From the NCBI RefSeq assembly GCF_014257025.1, contig NZ_JACMSF010000054.1, positions 1 through 58,407 on the forward strand: a DNA stretch of 58,407 bases, given 5' to 3'. Every line of letters starts with the position of its first letter. Positions within the stretch are counted from its first letter, which is position 1. This document shows positions 22,667-30,518 of the stretch, piece by piece. The notes beneath the pieces were generated by a model. That model worked only from the letters and a program-made list of their open reading frames with translations. It had not been told where the DNA came from and ran no database searches. Source of the DNA: Streptomyces cupreus (GTDB lineage Bacteria > Actinomycetota > Actinomycetes > Streptomycetales > Streptomycetaceae). A program made the position numbers and the translations under genes.

Positions 22667-24892
22667 GTGGGGCGATTAATGCGTTCAGGGCGAAGAACCG
22701 CCCTGCTGTGCGGGGGACTTGTGCTGCTGGGCAGCCCCTGGATGAGGGATCCGCTCAACGAGTGGCAGCCGGACACGCCCGTGGTGCGTATGGTGCACCG
22801 CTCGCTGTACGTCCCGACCTGGGATCTGTCCCCGAGCTCGGAGGGGATGGCCGAGCCCCTCTATCTGGCGGGCAACACCGCCCTGATCGTCCTGCTCGCC
22901 GGTGCCGTACTGGCGCCATGGCTGCTGGGCCGGAGCCCGGCCTCCCGGGGTGTGCGGTGGCTGGCCGCGTTCGGCGCGGGCATGCTCCTCTCGCTCGTCG
23001 CGGCACTGGCGTCCTGGGCCGTCGTCAAGGCCGACGGCGAAGAGTCCCTGTTGTTCTTCGGCTCCCCCTCGGACGCGGTGCTCGTCAACTTCCTGGTGGA
23101 CGGCCTCGTCTTCGGCCTGCTGCTGGGCGTGGCCCTGGCAGCCGTGTTCGGCGGGACCGGTGCCCGCGCAGCCCTGTCCCGTATCCGTGAACGGAGCAGC
23201 ACCATGGCACCCTCCTCGCCCGACGTCCCCGGCGGTGCCGTGGGTTCCACCACGCCCGACGACACCACCCGCCACCTGTGCGCGGCCGCCTACACCGACC
23301 CCGAGTTCACCCGCCGCGTCGTCGACGACGTCCTGCGCGACGAGCTAGGCGCGGTGGCGTCCTCCCCCGGGGTCGACCTGGTGCCCGTCGTCCGTCACAG
23401 TCTGGCGGCCCGTCGGCTGCACCGGGCGCGCGACCAGCGGCTCGTCGCGATCTACCTGCTGATCGCCGCCTTCGGCCCGCTGTGGCTGGTCTTCGGCAAC
23501 CTCGCCTTCAAGGCGCTGGCCAAGGCCTCCCGGGCCCCGCGGCGCGGCGTACGCGGCCGGGAACCGGTGGACACGGGGGCGGCCCTGCGCTGGCTCGTCG
23601 GCACGATCGCCGGGCTGCTGCCGGCCGGGATCCTGTTCGGGATGTTCCTCTCGGCACTGCCGCTGTCGGGACCTTGGAGCTGGCTGGCCGGGTCCTACGC
23701 GCTGGGTATTCCGCCGCTGCTGGCGGTGATCGGCGGCGGGGTGTGGGCGTACTGGGTCATGGCCCAGGAGGAGCTGGACGTCGACAAGCGGCTGCGCGAT
23801 TCGCTGCGGCGCGAGAACTTCGCCCCCGAGGCCGGTCCCGAGCCCGCGGAGGCGTGGGCGGTCGCCGGAGTACAGGCCGTGGCCAGGGCGCAGGCGGGCA
23901 ACGTCACCGTCTACAGCGGCTTCTCCCCCTTCGTCGGACAGGGCGTACGGCAGTCGCAGTGGTCCGTGTCGCTGCCCCTGCTGCCCGAGCGGCCCGGCAC
24001 CCCCCTCACCGACTTCGGCACCTGGGACGTGGTCGAGCGGCTGCGCGCCCGGCTGCGCGAGACCGCCGTACGCCATGCCACCGCCGAGCCGCCCGTCGAC
24101 GGCGGCCCGAGCCTCGCGGCACTGGAGGTCGAGGACCGCGTGTTCGTCAGCGGCACCCAGATCACCGGCGACCATCGCTTCCTGCCCGCCCTGATCAAGG
24201 CGCCCGCAGCCCGGCTCCCGGAGGCGGCCGTACGCGACATCGCGATGGACCCGCAGGGCACCCCGCGGCACTGTCTGGCCGCCCATCTGCCCCTGTGGGG
24301 CGGCGCGGTGGTACCCAGTCAGCTGCTGCACATCGCGGTGGTCGGCAGAACCCTGCACCTGCACTGCGACCGCCACGTCCTCACTCCGCTACGGCCGGAC
24401 CTGCGCGGAGTCGACCTGCTGCCGGAGTCCCTCACGCCCGCACACCGGGCGGGCCTGCTGCTCTCCGCCCTGCGGCGCAGCGGCGGCGCCCTGTTCGGCG
24501 CGCCCCGGGCCGTGCTCGGCGAGACCTTCCGCGAGTGGGGCGGACCGCGCCGGCAGCGCCGGGAGCGGGCCGCCGCCAAGACGGACCCCGCCTTCGACCG
24601 CGGAGCGCGGCTGAGCATCCGCGAGCACGCCATGAGCGCCGAGTACCTCGACCACTTCCAACGCGTCGACGCCGAGCGGGCGTTCGCCGCCCTCGACCGG
24701 CACGCCCTGGCCGCCGTGCGGGACTTCCTGGACGAGCACGGGGTGGACACCACCGACTTCCGCACCCAGACGCAGACCATCCTCAACCACGGCGTCCTGC
24801 AGACCGGCGGGGTCAGCGTCGTGGGCAACCAGGCCATCGGCCAGGGCGCCAGGGCGACCGCCGAGACGGCCACGGCCACGGCCCCGCAGTAA
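22667..24892 (+). CDS. Multi-pass membrane protein of unknown function ending in a Gly/Asn/Gln-rich amyloid-like motif
   Basis: About 741 residues, not recognised. It has four hydrophobic helices in residues 1-165 and a soluble segment to about 255. Three more helices follow (about 258-362: YLLIAAFGPLWLVFGNLAF, GTIAGLLPAGILFGMFLSAL, IPPLLAVIGGGVWAYWVM), then a roughly 380-residue soluble C-terminal region. The last 35 residues hold HGVLQTGGVSVVGNQAIGQG. A close copy of this motif (17 of 27 positions identical) lies at the N-terminus of the next gene. GTG 22667 follows a G-run at short spacing. ATG 22679 is equally possible, and an internal ATG near 23203 could start a shorter form. It is in line with ribA (88 bp gap) and 10 bp from the next gene. 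Confidence 0.75.
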   Translation: MGRLMRSGRRTALLCGGLVLLGSPWMRDPLNEWQPDTPVVRMVHRSLYVPTWDLSPSSEGMAEPLYLAGNTALIVLLAGAVLAPWLLGRSPASRGVRWLAAFGAGMLLSLVAALASWAVVKADGEESLLFFGSPSDAVLVNFLVDGLVFGLLLGVALAAVFGGTGARAALSRIRERSSTMAPSSPDVPGGAVGSTTPDDTTRHLCAAAYTDPEFTRRVVDDVLRDELGAVASSPGVDLVPVVRHSLAARRLHRARDQRLVAIYLLIAAFGPLWLVFGNLAFKALAKASRAPRRGVRGREPVDTGAALRWLVGTIAGLLPAGILFGMFLSALPLSGPWSWLAGSYALGIPPLLAVIGGGVWAYWVMAQEELDVDKRLRDSLRRENFAPEAGPEPAEAWAVAGVQAVARAQAGNVTVYSGFSPFVGQGVRQSQWSVSLPLLPERPGTPLTDFGTWDVVERLRARLRETAVRHATAEPPVDGGPSLAALEVEDRVFVSGTQITGDHRFLPALIKAPAARLPEAAVRDIAMDPQGTPRHCLAAHLPLWGGAVVPSQLLHIAVVGRTLHLHCDRHVLTPLRPDLRGVDLLPESLTPAHRAGLLLSALRRSGGALFGAPRAVLGETFREWGGPRRQRRERAAAKTDPAFDRGARLSIREHAMSAEYLDHFQRVDAERAFAALDRHALAAVRDFLDEHGVDTTDFRTQTQTILNHGVLQTGGVSVVGNQAIGQGARATAETATATAPQ

Positions 24893-24902
24893 GGAGAACC
24901 CG

Positions 24903-25286
24903 ATGCCCCACCAGCCCCCCGAGAACACGAACTTCGGCGTCCAGCAGTACGGCGGCCAGAGCCAGGTCGCCAACCAGGCCGTGGGCCCCGGCGCCCGCGC
25001 CGTCGCCGGCCAGGTCTCCTTCCAGTCCCTCACGGCCGACCAGCGCACCCAGATCCACGACCGCCTGGCACTGGTCGAACGCCTCCTGGACGAACACCGA
25101 GCCGGCCTCCCCGACCAGGACTCCCCCCGAGCGGAGCTGCGCAGGCTGCGCGAGGAACTGGACGAGAGCACCCCCGAGCCGGGAGTAGTACGCCGGGCCC
25201 TGGACCGCCTGACGGCCTTCGCGGAACCAGTGGCCCCGCTGGCGGCTGCGGTAGCCGCCCTGGCCCAGGCGATCCCCGCACTCTAG
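24903..25286 (+). CDS. Small protein with N-terminal amyloid-like motif and helical C-terminus
   Basis: A 127-residue protein. Residues 9-36 carry NFGVQQYGGQSQVANQAVGP, matching the C-terminus of the preceding membrane protein. The rest is helical and amphipathic (QIHDRLALVERLLDEH, then AELRRLREELDE, ending with a hydrophobic Ala/Leu helix VAPLAAAVAALAQAIPAL). AAGGAG stands 5 bp before the ATG, so translation should be strong. It is clearly co-transcribed with the upstream gene. The function is unknown. The pairing resembles bacterial receptor/effector couples joined by short amyloid signalling motifs (BASS), but that is inference. Confidence 0.75.
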   Translation: MPHQPPENTNFGVQQYGGQSQVANQAVGPGARAVAGQVSFQSLTADQRTQIHDRLALVERLLDEHRAGLPDQDSPRAELRRLREELDESTPEPGVVRRALDRLTAFAEPVAPLAAAVAALAQAIPAL

Positions 25287-25294
25287 GAACGACA

Positions 25295-25330
25295 CGGCGC
25301 CCGTCCGGCCGAAGCCGATCCGGGCGCCGC
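25295..25330. terminator. Bidirectional hairpin between the 24903 gene and tRNA-Lys
   Basis: CGGCGCCCG and CGGGCGCCG form a 9-bp GC stem with a loop of about 17 nt. It sits just downstream of both converging units. Confidence 0.65.
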
Positions 25331-25336
25331 TGTCGG

Positions 25337-25409
25337 TAGGCCCTGTGGGACTCGAACCCACAACCAATGGATTAAAAGTCCACTGCTCTGCCAATTGAGC
25401 TAAGGGCCC
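25337..25409 (-). tRNA. tRNA-Lys (TTT)
   Basis: A full cloverleaf on the minus strand with anticodon TTT in the loop CTTTTAA, D-loop TTAGCTCAATTGGCAGAGC and T-loop GGTTCGAGTCC. A weak G-T pair closes the acceptor end. CCA is not encoded. With tRNA-fMet it brackets the rib module. Confidence 0.93.
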
Positions 25410-25498
25410 AGGCGATGTTGCCCCCACGAGCATAGCCGGACGTGGCCGTGTCTCCGATCGGGTATTGGGGACACGGCCGCGTCCGATGGGTGAAGGGG

Positions 25499-27046
25499 TT
25501 ACGGATCGACCGGTTCGGGCGCGCCGGCGCGGGCCGCCTCGCGGGCGATCGTGCGCTCGTGCTCGGGGTTGAGGAACCAGTGCCGGGCCGAGGCCAGCCA
25601 CCAGGTGGCGGCGAAGCCGAGGACGACCAGGACGGCGACCGGGGCGTAGTTGAAGGTCTCCGCGGTGACCGGGGAGACCTGCGGCAGCATGAACAGGACC
25701 GTGATCACGCCGACCCACGCCACCGCCACCACTCCGATCGCCGTCGACCAGCGCCCCAGATGCCACGGCCCCCGCTCGAAGGCCTCGCCCTTGCGCAGCC
25801 GCAGCAGCGTCGGGATGACGTAGGCGATGTAGAGGCCGATCACCGCGATCGAGGTCACCGCCGCGTACGCCGTGACATTGATCAGATATGGCAGGCCCAG
25901 GAGCAGGGCCCCGCCTGCCGCCAGCCAGACCGCCGCGACCGGAGTGCGGGTGCGTGGGCTGACCGTGTGCCACACCCGCGAGAACGGCAGCGCTCCGTCG
26001 CGCGAGAAGGCGTAGATCATGCGGCTGTTGGCCGTCACCGAGGCCATCCCGCAGAACAGCTGCGCCCCGATCACGACCAGGAGCAGCAGCTTGCCCGCGG
26101 TCGCGCCGAGCGCGTCGAGCAGGATCTGGGCGGGCGGCGCGCCGGTCGGGGAGGTGAGGGCTCCCTCGTACGACTGGATCGCGAAGGTGAAGCCCAGCAA
26201 CAAGACGAAGCCCGCGATCCACGACGTCCAGATGGACTGCACGATCCCCTTCGGACCCGCCGTGGACGCGTCGTGCGTCTCCTCGGTCATATGGGCGGAG
26301 GCGTCGTAGCCGGTGAAGGTGTACTGAGCCATCAGCAGGCCGATCAGGACGACGTACAACCCGCTGCCCCAACCCGTGTTGTTGACGAACTCGCCGAAGA
26401 CGAAGGACGCGGACTGGTGCTCGTCCGGTACGAAGGTCAGGGCGCCGACGATCACCGCGACGCCGATGACGTGCCACCACACGCTCACGCTGTTCAGCAG
26501 CGCGACGATCCGCACGCCGAAGGTGTTCAGCAGACCGTGCAGGACCAGGATCCCGGCGAACAGCAGGATCGTGCGGCCGGGGGTGACCTCGAAGTCGAAC
26601 TGGAGGTTCAGATACGCGCCGAGGAAGGACGCGGCACCGAAGTCGATACCGGCGGTCACCGCGACCTGCCCCAGCACGTTGAACCACCCCGTGAACCAGG
26701 CCCAGGCGGCGGCCGTACGGGGCGGGGCGAGCCGGTGGGCCCAGAAGTACAGGCCGGCCGAGGTCGGATACGCCGAGCAGATCTCGGCCATCGCGAGCCC
26801 GACGAACAGCGTCATCAGTCCGACGGCGACCCAGCCCCAGGTGATCACCGCCGGGCCGCCGGTGTTCATGCCGAACAGATACAGCGTCAGACACCCCGAC
26901 AGCACCGAGATGATCGTGAAGGAGACCGCGTAGTTGGAGAACGCCGACATACGGCGGGCGAGAACCTGCGTGTAGCCGAGCTGGGCCAGCCGCTCTTCAT
27001 CGGAGAGACTCTCCGACGGCCCGCTCGCTATGGCGTCATCTGTCAT
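25499..27046 (-). CDS. APC-superfamily amino-acid permease (GABA/amino-acid-choline type)
   Basis: A 515-residue permease with 12 membrane helices. The start of the transport core is NYAVSFTIISVLSGCLTLY (helix 1, with the unwound substrate segment). The signature EICSAYPTSAGLYFWAHRLA follows. The mid-protein FTGYDASAHMTEETHDAS is typical of the amino acid/choline transporter family (2.A.3.4) that includes GABA permeases. It imports an amino acid or amine with a coupling ion. The specific substrate is unknown. It is a single gene. The next gene on the same strand is separated from it by a strong terminator at 27095-27129. Confidence 0.88.
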   Translation of the reverse strand: MTDDAIASGPSESLSDEERLAQLGYTQVLARRMSAFSNYAVSFTIISVLSGCLTLYLFGMNTGGPAVITWGWVAVGLMTLFVGLAMAEICSAYPTSAGLYFWAHRLAPPRTAAAWAWFTGWFNVLGQVAVTAGIDFGAASFLGAYLNLQFDFEVTPGRTILLFAGILVLHGLLNTFGVRIVALLNSVSVWWHVIGVAVIVGALTFVPDEHQSASFVFGEFVNNTGWGSGLYVVLIGLLMAQYTFTGYDASAHMTEETHDASTAGPKGIVQSIWTSWIAGFVLLLGFTFAIQSYEGALTSPTGAPPAQILLDALGATAGKLLLLVVIGAQLFCGMASVTANSRMIYAFSRDGALPFSRVWHTVSPRTRTPVAAVWLAAGGALLLGLPYLINVTAYAAVTSIAVIGLYIAYVIPTLLRLRKGEAFERGPWHLGRWSTAIGVVAVAWVGVITVLFMLPQVSPVTAETFNYAPVAVLVVLGFAATWWLASARHWFLNPEHERTIAREAARAGAPEPVDP

Positions 27047-27094
27047 GCCCCCAGCGATTCCCTCACCGAGGGCGTGACATGCGTCACAGGTGGC

Positions 27095-27129
27095 TAAAAA
27101 AGACCCGCACGACCGAAATCGTGCGGGCC
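27095..27129 (-). terminator. Intrinsic terminator of the DEAD-box helicase gene
   Basis: On the minus strand GCCCGCACGA pairs with TCGTGCGGGT and is followed by TCTTTTTT. This is one of the few hairpins in the window with a clear U-run. Confidence 0.9.
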
Positions 27130-27150
27130 TCTGTGTCCTACGGCTCAGGG

Positions 27151-29277
27151 TCAGCCGTTGCGCTTCCAGCGCGGCTTGTCCTCGCGGCGCTGGAAGGAGC
27201 CGCCGCCGCGGTGGTCGTCACGGCGGCCGTTCGGGCGCTCGTGGCCACCCGAGCGGAAGCCGGGACGGTCGCCCTGGCGGTCGCGGTTGAACGGACGGTC
27301 GCTGCCACGGTGACCGCCGCGCTCGTCACGGCGCTCGAAGGAACGGCCGCCACGGTCGTCGCGACGGAACCCGCCACGGTCGTTGTCCCGACGGTCATCC
27401 CGGCGGAAGCCACCGCGGTCGTTGTCACGGCGCTCGAAGGAACGCTCACCACGGTCGTCACGGCGGAAACCGCCACGGTCGTTGTCCCGGCGGAACCCAC
27501 CACGGTCGTTGTCGCGACGCTCGAAGGAACGGCCACCGCGGTCGTTGTCCCGACGGAAGCCACCGCGGTCGTTGTCACGGCGCTCGAAGGAACGCTCACC
27601 ACGGTCGTCACGGCGGAAACCGCCACGGTCGTTGTCCCGGCGGAACCCACCACGGTCGTTGTCGCGACGCTCGTAGGAACGGCCACCGCGGTCGTCACGG
27701 CGCTCACGACGCTCGTACGAGGTCGAAGCCTCCGCACGCTCCACGCGCTCGACCCGCTCCACGTCCGACGCCACCGGCTGCTCCGGCACGGCGATCTCCG
27801 CCGCGGCCACCGCCGCCTGTGCCGCGGCCACCGCCGCCTGTGCCTCGGCCACCGCGGCCTCCGGGTCCTCGCCGCGCTCGCGGGCGACCCGGGCGACCAA
27901 CCGGTCGGCCTCCTCGCGCAGCTCGCCCGCGCGACGCTGCGCACGCTCCAGCTGCTTGGTCAGGTGGGCGACCTCACGCTCGGCCTGCTGCGCGGCGTTG
28001 CCCGCGGACTCGGCCTGCACCTCGGTCATCGAACGGGCACCGGTGATCTCGGCGACCTCCGGGTCGAAGGCGGCACCGCCCTGGATGATGTGACGCCCGG
28101 CGTCGACGCCCGCGTCCTCCATCAGCCGGAAGATCTGACGGCGCTGGTGCGGCAGGGACAGCGACACGACGGTGCCGGTACGGCCGGCCCGAGCCGTACG
28201 GCCCGCACGGTGCAGGTAGTCCTTGTGGTCACCGGCCGGGTCGACGTTCAGCACGAGGTCGATGCCGTCGACGTGGATACCGCGGGCGGCGACATCGGTG
28301 GCGACGAGGACGTTGACGTAACCGTCCTTGAAGTCCGCCAGCGTCCGCGTCCGCGCACCCTGCGTCATACCGCCGTGCAGCGCGTCCGCCTTCACACCCG
28401 CGTCACGCAGCTGCTCCGCGACACGGTCGGCGCCCAGCTGGGTGCGCACGAAGATGATCGTGCGGCCCTTGCGGGAAGCGATCGCGGCCGTGACCGGCGC
28501 CTTGTCCTTGGGCTTCACGATCAGGATGTGGTGCGACATGGTCGTCACCGCGCCCTGCGCCGCGTCGACCTCGTGCAGGACCGGCTCGCTCAGGTAGCGG
28601 TCGACGAGGGTCTTGATCTCGTTCTCCATCGTCGCGGAGAACAGCATCCGCTGACCGCCCGACGGAACCTGGTCGAGCAGCTCGGTGACCTCGGGCAGGA
28701 AGCCCAGGTCCGACATCTGGTCGGCCTCGTCGAGCACCGCGACCTCGACGTCCTCGAGGGAGCAGGCGCCGCGGTTGATGATGTCGCGCAGCCGGCCCGG
28801 GGTGGCCACCAGCACGTCGACACCGCGCTCAAGCGCGTAGATCTGGTTGCCCATCGACGTACCGCCGCACACGACCTTCATCTTCAGGCCGAGCTGGTCG
28901 CCGTAGGGCTGGAGCGCGTCCGCGACCTGCATCGCGAGCTCACGGGTCGGGGTGAGGATGACGGCGCGCGGGCGGTGCTTCTCGGTACGGCCGCCCGACA
29001 GGCGGGCCAGGGTCGGCAGACCGAAGGAGAGGGTCTTGCCGGAGCCGGTACGGCCACGGCCCAGGATGTCCTTGCCGGCCAGGGCGTCCGGGATGGTCGC
29101 GGCCTGGATCGGGAAGGGGGTGGTCACGCCGTTCTGCGCGAGCTTGCGCACGACACCCTCGGGAAGACCGAGGTCCGCGAAGGTGACCTCGGGGGTCTCC
29201 TCGACGGTCACGGTCTCGGCGATCTCGTTCTCGCCGTTCTCGGGCAGGACGATGTGATCAGAACTGGAAATGGACAT
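27151..29277 (-). CDS. DEAD-box RNA helicase with long RGG-rich tail
   Basis: About 708 residues. The helicase core occupies residues 25-395 with the Q-motif (FADLGLPEGVVRKLAQNG and the following FPIQ), GRTGSGKT, PTRELA, DEAD (VAVLDEADQM), SAT (LFSATM) and HRAGRTARAG. A coiled-coil segment with AHLTKQLERAQ follows. The last 200 residues are disordered and built from tandem RGG/RRD units (GGFRRDNDRGG, ERSFERRDNDRGG). Such tails bind RNA and promote condensate formation in cold-shock or degradosome helicases. ATG 29277 is chosen. The frame upstream is non-coding. It may act in ribosome assembly or RNA decay. Confidence 0.93.
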   Translation of the reverse strand: MSISSSDHIVLPENGENEIAETVTVEETPEVTFADLGLPEGVVRKLAQNGVTTPFPIQAATIPDALAGKDILGRGRTGSGKTLSFGLPTLARLSGGRTEKHRPRAVILTPTRELAMQVADALQPYGDQLGLKMKVVCGGTSMGNQIYALERGVDVLVATPGRLRDIINRGACSLEDVEVAVLDEADQMSDLGFLPEVTELLDQVPSGGQRMLFSATMENEIKTLVDRYLSEPVLHEVDAAQGAVTTMSHHILIVKPKDKAPVTAAIASRKGRTIIFVRTQLGADRVAEQLRDAGVKADALHGGMTQGARTRTLADFKDGYVNVLVATDVAARGIHVDGIDLVLNVDPAGDHKDYLHRAGRTARAGRTGTVVSLSLPHQRRQIFRLMEDAGVDAGRHIIQGGAAFDPEVAEITGARSMTEVQAESAGNAAQQAEREVAHLTKQLERAQRRAGELREEADRLVARVARERGEDPEAAVAEAQAAVAAAQAAVAAAEIAVPEQPVASDVERVERVERAEASTSYERRERRDDRGGRSYERRDNDRGGFRRDNDRGGFRRDDRGERSFERRDNDRGGFRRDNDRGGRSFERRDNDRGGFRRDNDRGGFRRDDRGERSFERRDNDRGGFRRDDRRDNDRGGFRRDDRGGRSFERRDERGGHRGSDRPFNRDRQGDRPGFRSGGHERPNGRRDDHRGGGSFQRREDKPRWKRNG
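27360..27710 (-). repeat. Tandem DNA repeats encoding the RGG/RDNDRGG tail
   Basis: Units of about 24-60 bp, such as CGGCGGAAACCGCCACGGTC and CACGGCGCTCGAAGGAACG, recur several times within the helicase gene. A block of about 180 bp (27408-27540) is nearly repeated at 27540-27670. Copy number could vary by slippage. Confidence 0.7.
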
Positions 29278-29487
29278 GCGTATGCGAAACCTTCCGGAGT
29301 CTCGTCGGCACGCGCCCGTCAACTCCGTGATTTCGCAATACGACCGCCTCTATGCGGTCAGCCACGGCAAGGGAGAGAACGCGCCACACGGCGCGCTCTG
29401 CGTTGGCGCCGGGCAAATGGGATCAAACGATCTACCACCATACGCACCCTGCACCCCCGAAGGCAAACCGAGCCCGCTAGACGTAGG

Positions 29488-29994
29488 TCACACCGGAGCC
29501 CCCGCCTCCGGCGCCGGCTCCCGCTGCACCATCTGCGGCTCCCCATGCGCCGGGGACGACGGCTCGGCGACCGTCGGCTCGGGCGAGACCGTCGGCTCGG
29601 GCTGCGTGGGCGTCGGCGTCGGCTCCGCCGTGCGCGTCGGCGTCGGCGGCGCCTTCGTCGGCTCGGGCGGCTTTCCCGGCTTCTCGGTCCTCCCCGGCGC
29701 GGAAGCACCCTCGCTCGGCTCGGCCGGCGCCGACGCCGAAGGAGACGCCGACTCCTCGGCCTTGCCCTTCCTGCCCTTCCCCCGCTTGCCCTCGGCCGCC
29801 GCGGCCCCGTTCCCCGCACCACCACCGGACAGCGCCGACCCCCCGTCCGGCGCCTCACCAGCGCCCTGCCCGGCGGAATGCGACGGCTTCGCGCGCCCAC
29901 CGGCACCGTCGTCGCCCACGCTCATACAGCCGGCGGCAGCGGCGACGGCCATCACCGTGGCAGCCAGACGGACAGGTACGTACAAGGGGCGCAC
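29488..29994 (-). CDS. Proline/threonine-rich lipoprotein of unknown function
   Basis: A 168-residue secreted protein. The signal peptide ends in a lipobox AAAAGC (Cys about residue 23 from GTG 29994), so it should be lipid-anchored. The mature part is low complexity: Gly/Ser, then Lys-rich GKRGKGRKGK, then long Pro-Thr-Glu stretches. It has no recognisable domain and probably acts as a surface stalk or spacer. GTG 29994 has GGAGGTGG 6 bp upstream. The upstream frame to 30054 is not needed. Confidence 0.75.
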   Translation of the reverse strand: MRPLYVPVRLAATVMAVAAAAGCMSVGDDGAGGRAKPSHSAGQGAGEAPDGGSALSGGGAGNGAAAAEGKRGKGRKGKAEESASPSASAPAEPSEGASAPGRTEKPGKPPEPTKAPPTPTRTAEPTPTPTQPEPTVSPEPTVAEPSSPAHGEPQMVQREPAPEAGAPV

Positions 29995-30083
29995 GGGCAG
30001 CCACCTCCGGTGGAGGATGAAGGAGTCAACCTCCCCAACTCCCCCCGCCCACAAGAGGACACGCGACCCGTATCAGCCGACGC

Positions 30084-30434
30084 TCACCCGTACCCGAGCG
30101 CGTGCAACCGGGCGTCGTCGATCCCGAAGTGATGCGCGATCTCATGCACGACCGTCACCTCGGTCTCCGCGACCACGTCCTCCCGCGACTCGCACATCCT
30201 CAGCGTCGGCCCCCGGTAGATCGTGATCCGGTCCGGCAGCACACCCGCGTACCACTCACCCCGGTCCGTCAGCGGCGTCCCCTCGTACAGCCCGAGCAGC
30301 TCGGGATCGTCGGCGGGCGGTTCGTCCTCGACGAACACCGCGACGTTGTCCATCAGCCGCGTCAGCTCCGGCGGAATCCGGTCCAGCGCCTCGGCGACCA
30401 GTTCCTCGAACTCCTCGCGCGTCATCTCCAGCAC
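30084..30434 (-). CDS. Zincin-like metallopeptidase family protein
   Basis: A 116-residue protein with the zinc-protease motif HEIAHHFGIDDARL near the C-terminus (HExxHxxGxxD). This is the signature of the small actinobacterial 'metallopeptidase family protein' (zincin_1/DUF1025) group. N-terminal residues MTREEFEELVAEALDRIP are typical of the family. The zinc ligands are His, His and Asp. The substrate is unknown. GTG 30434 or ATG 30425 could be the start. The frame to 30509 is longer than homologues. It diverges from the metallophosphoesterase gene at 30519. Confidence 0.85.
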   Translation of the reverse strand: MLEMTREEFEELVAEALDRIPPELTRLMDNVAVFVEDEPPADDPELLGLYEGTPLTDRGEWYAGVLPDRITIYRGPTLRMCESREDVVAETEVTVVHEIAHHFGIDDARLHALGYG

Positions 30435-30518
30435 ACGGCCATTGTCCGGTACGACACGGCCGTACGAGAGCCGCCGACGCCCCGCATATCCACCCCCGCA
30501 CTTGGGCATACGGGACCA

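Noticed and set aside
27360..27710. Direct repeats first considered as a CRISPR array
   Set aside because: The spacing is regular but in-frame and encodes RGG units. There are no unique spacers and no cas genes.
27079..30132. 1017-aa plus-strand frame across the helicase
   Set aside because: A shadow of the RGG-rich helicase. Repetitive Val/Thr text arises from the repeats read on the other strand.
29270..30226. Long plus-strand frame (318 aa) opposite the lipoprotein and helicase leader
   Set aside because: It is antisense to the real genes. Composition reflects the complementary strand of Pro/Thr repeats, and no start site fits.
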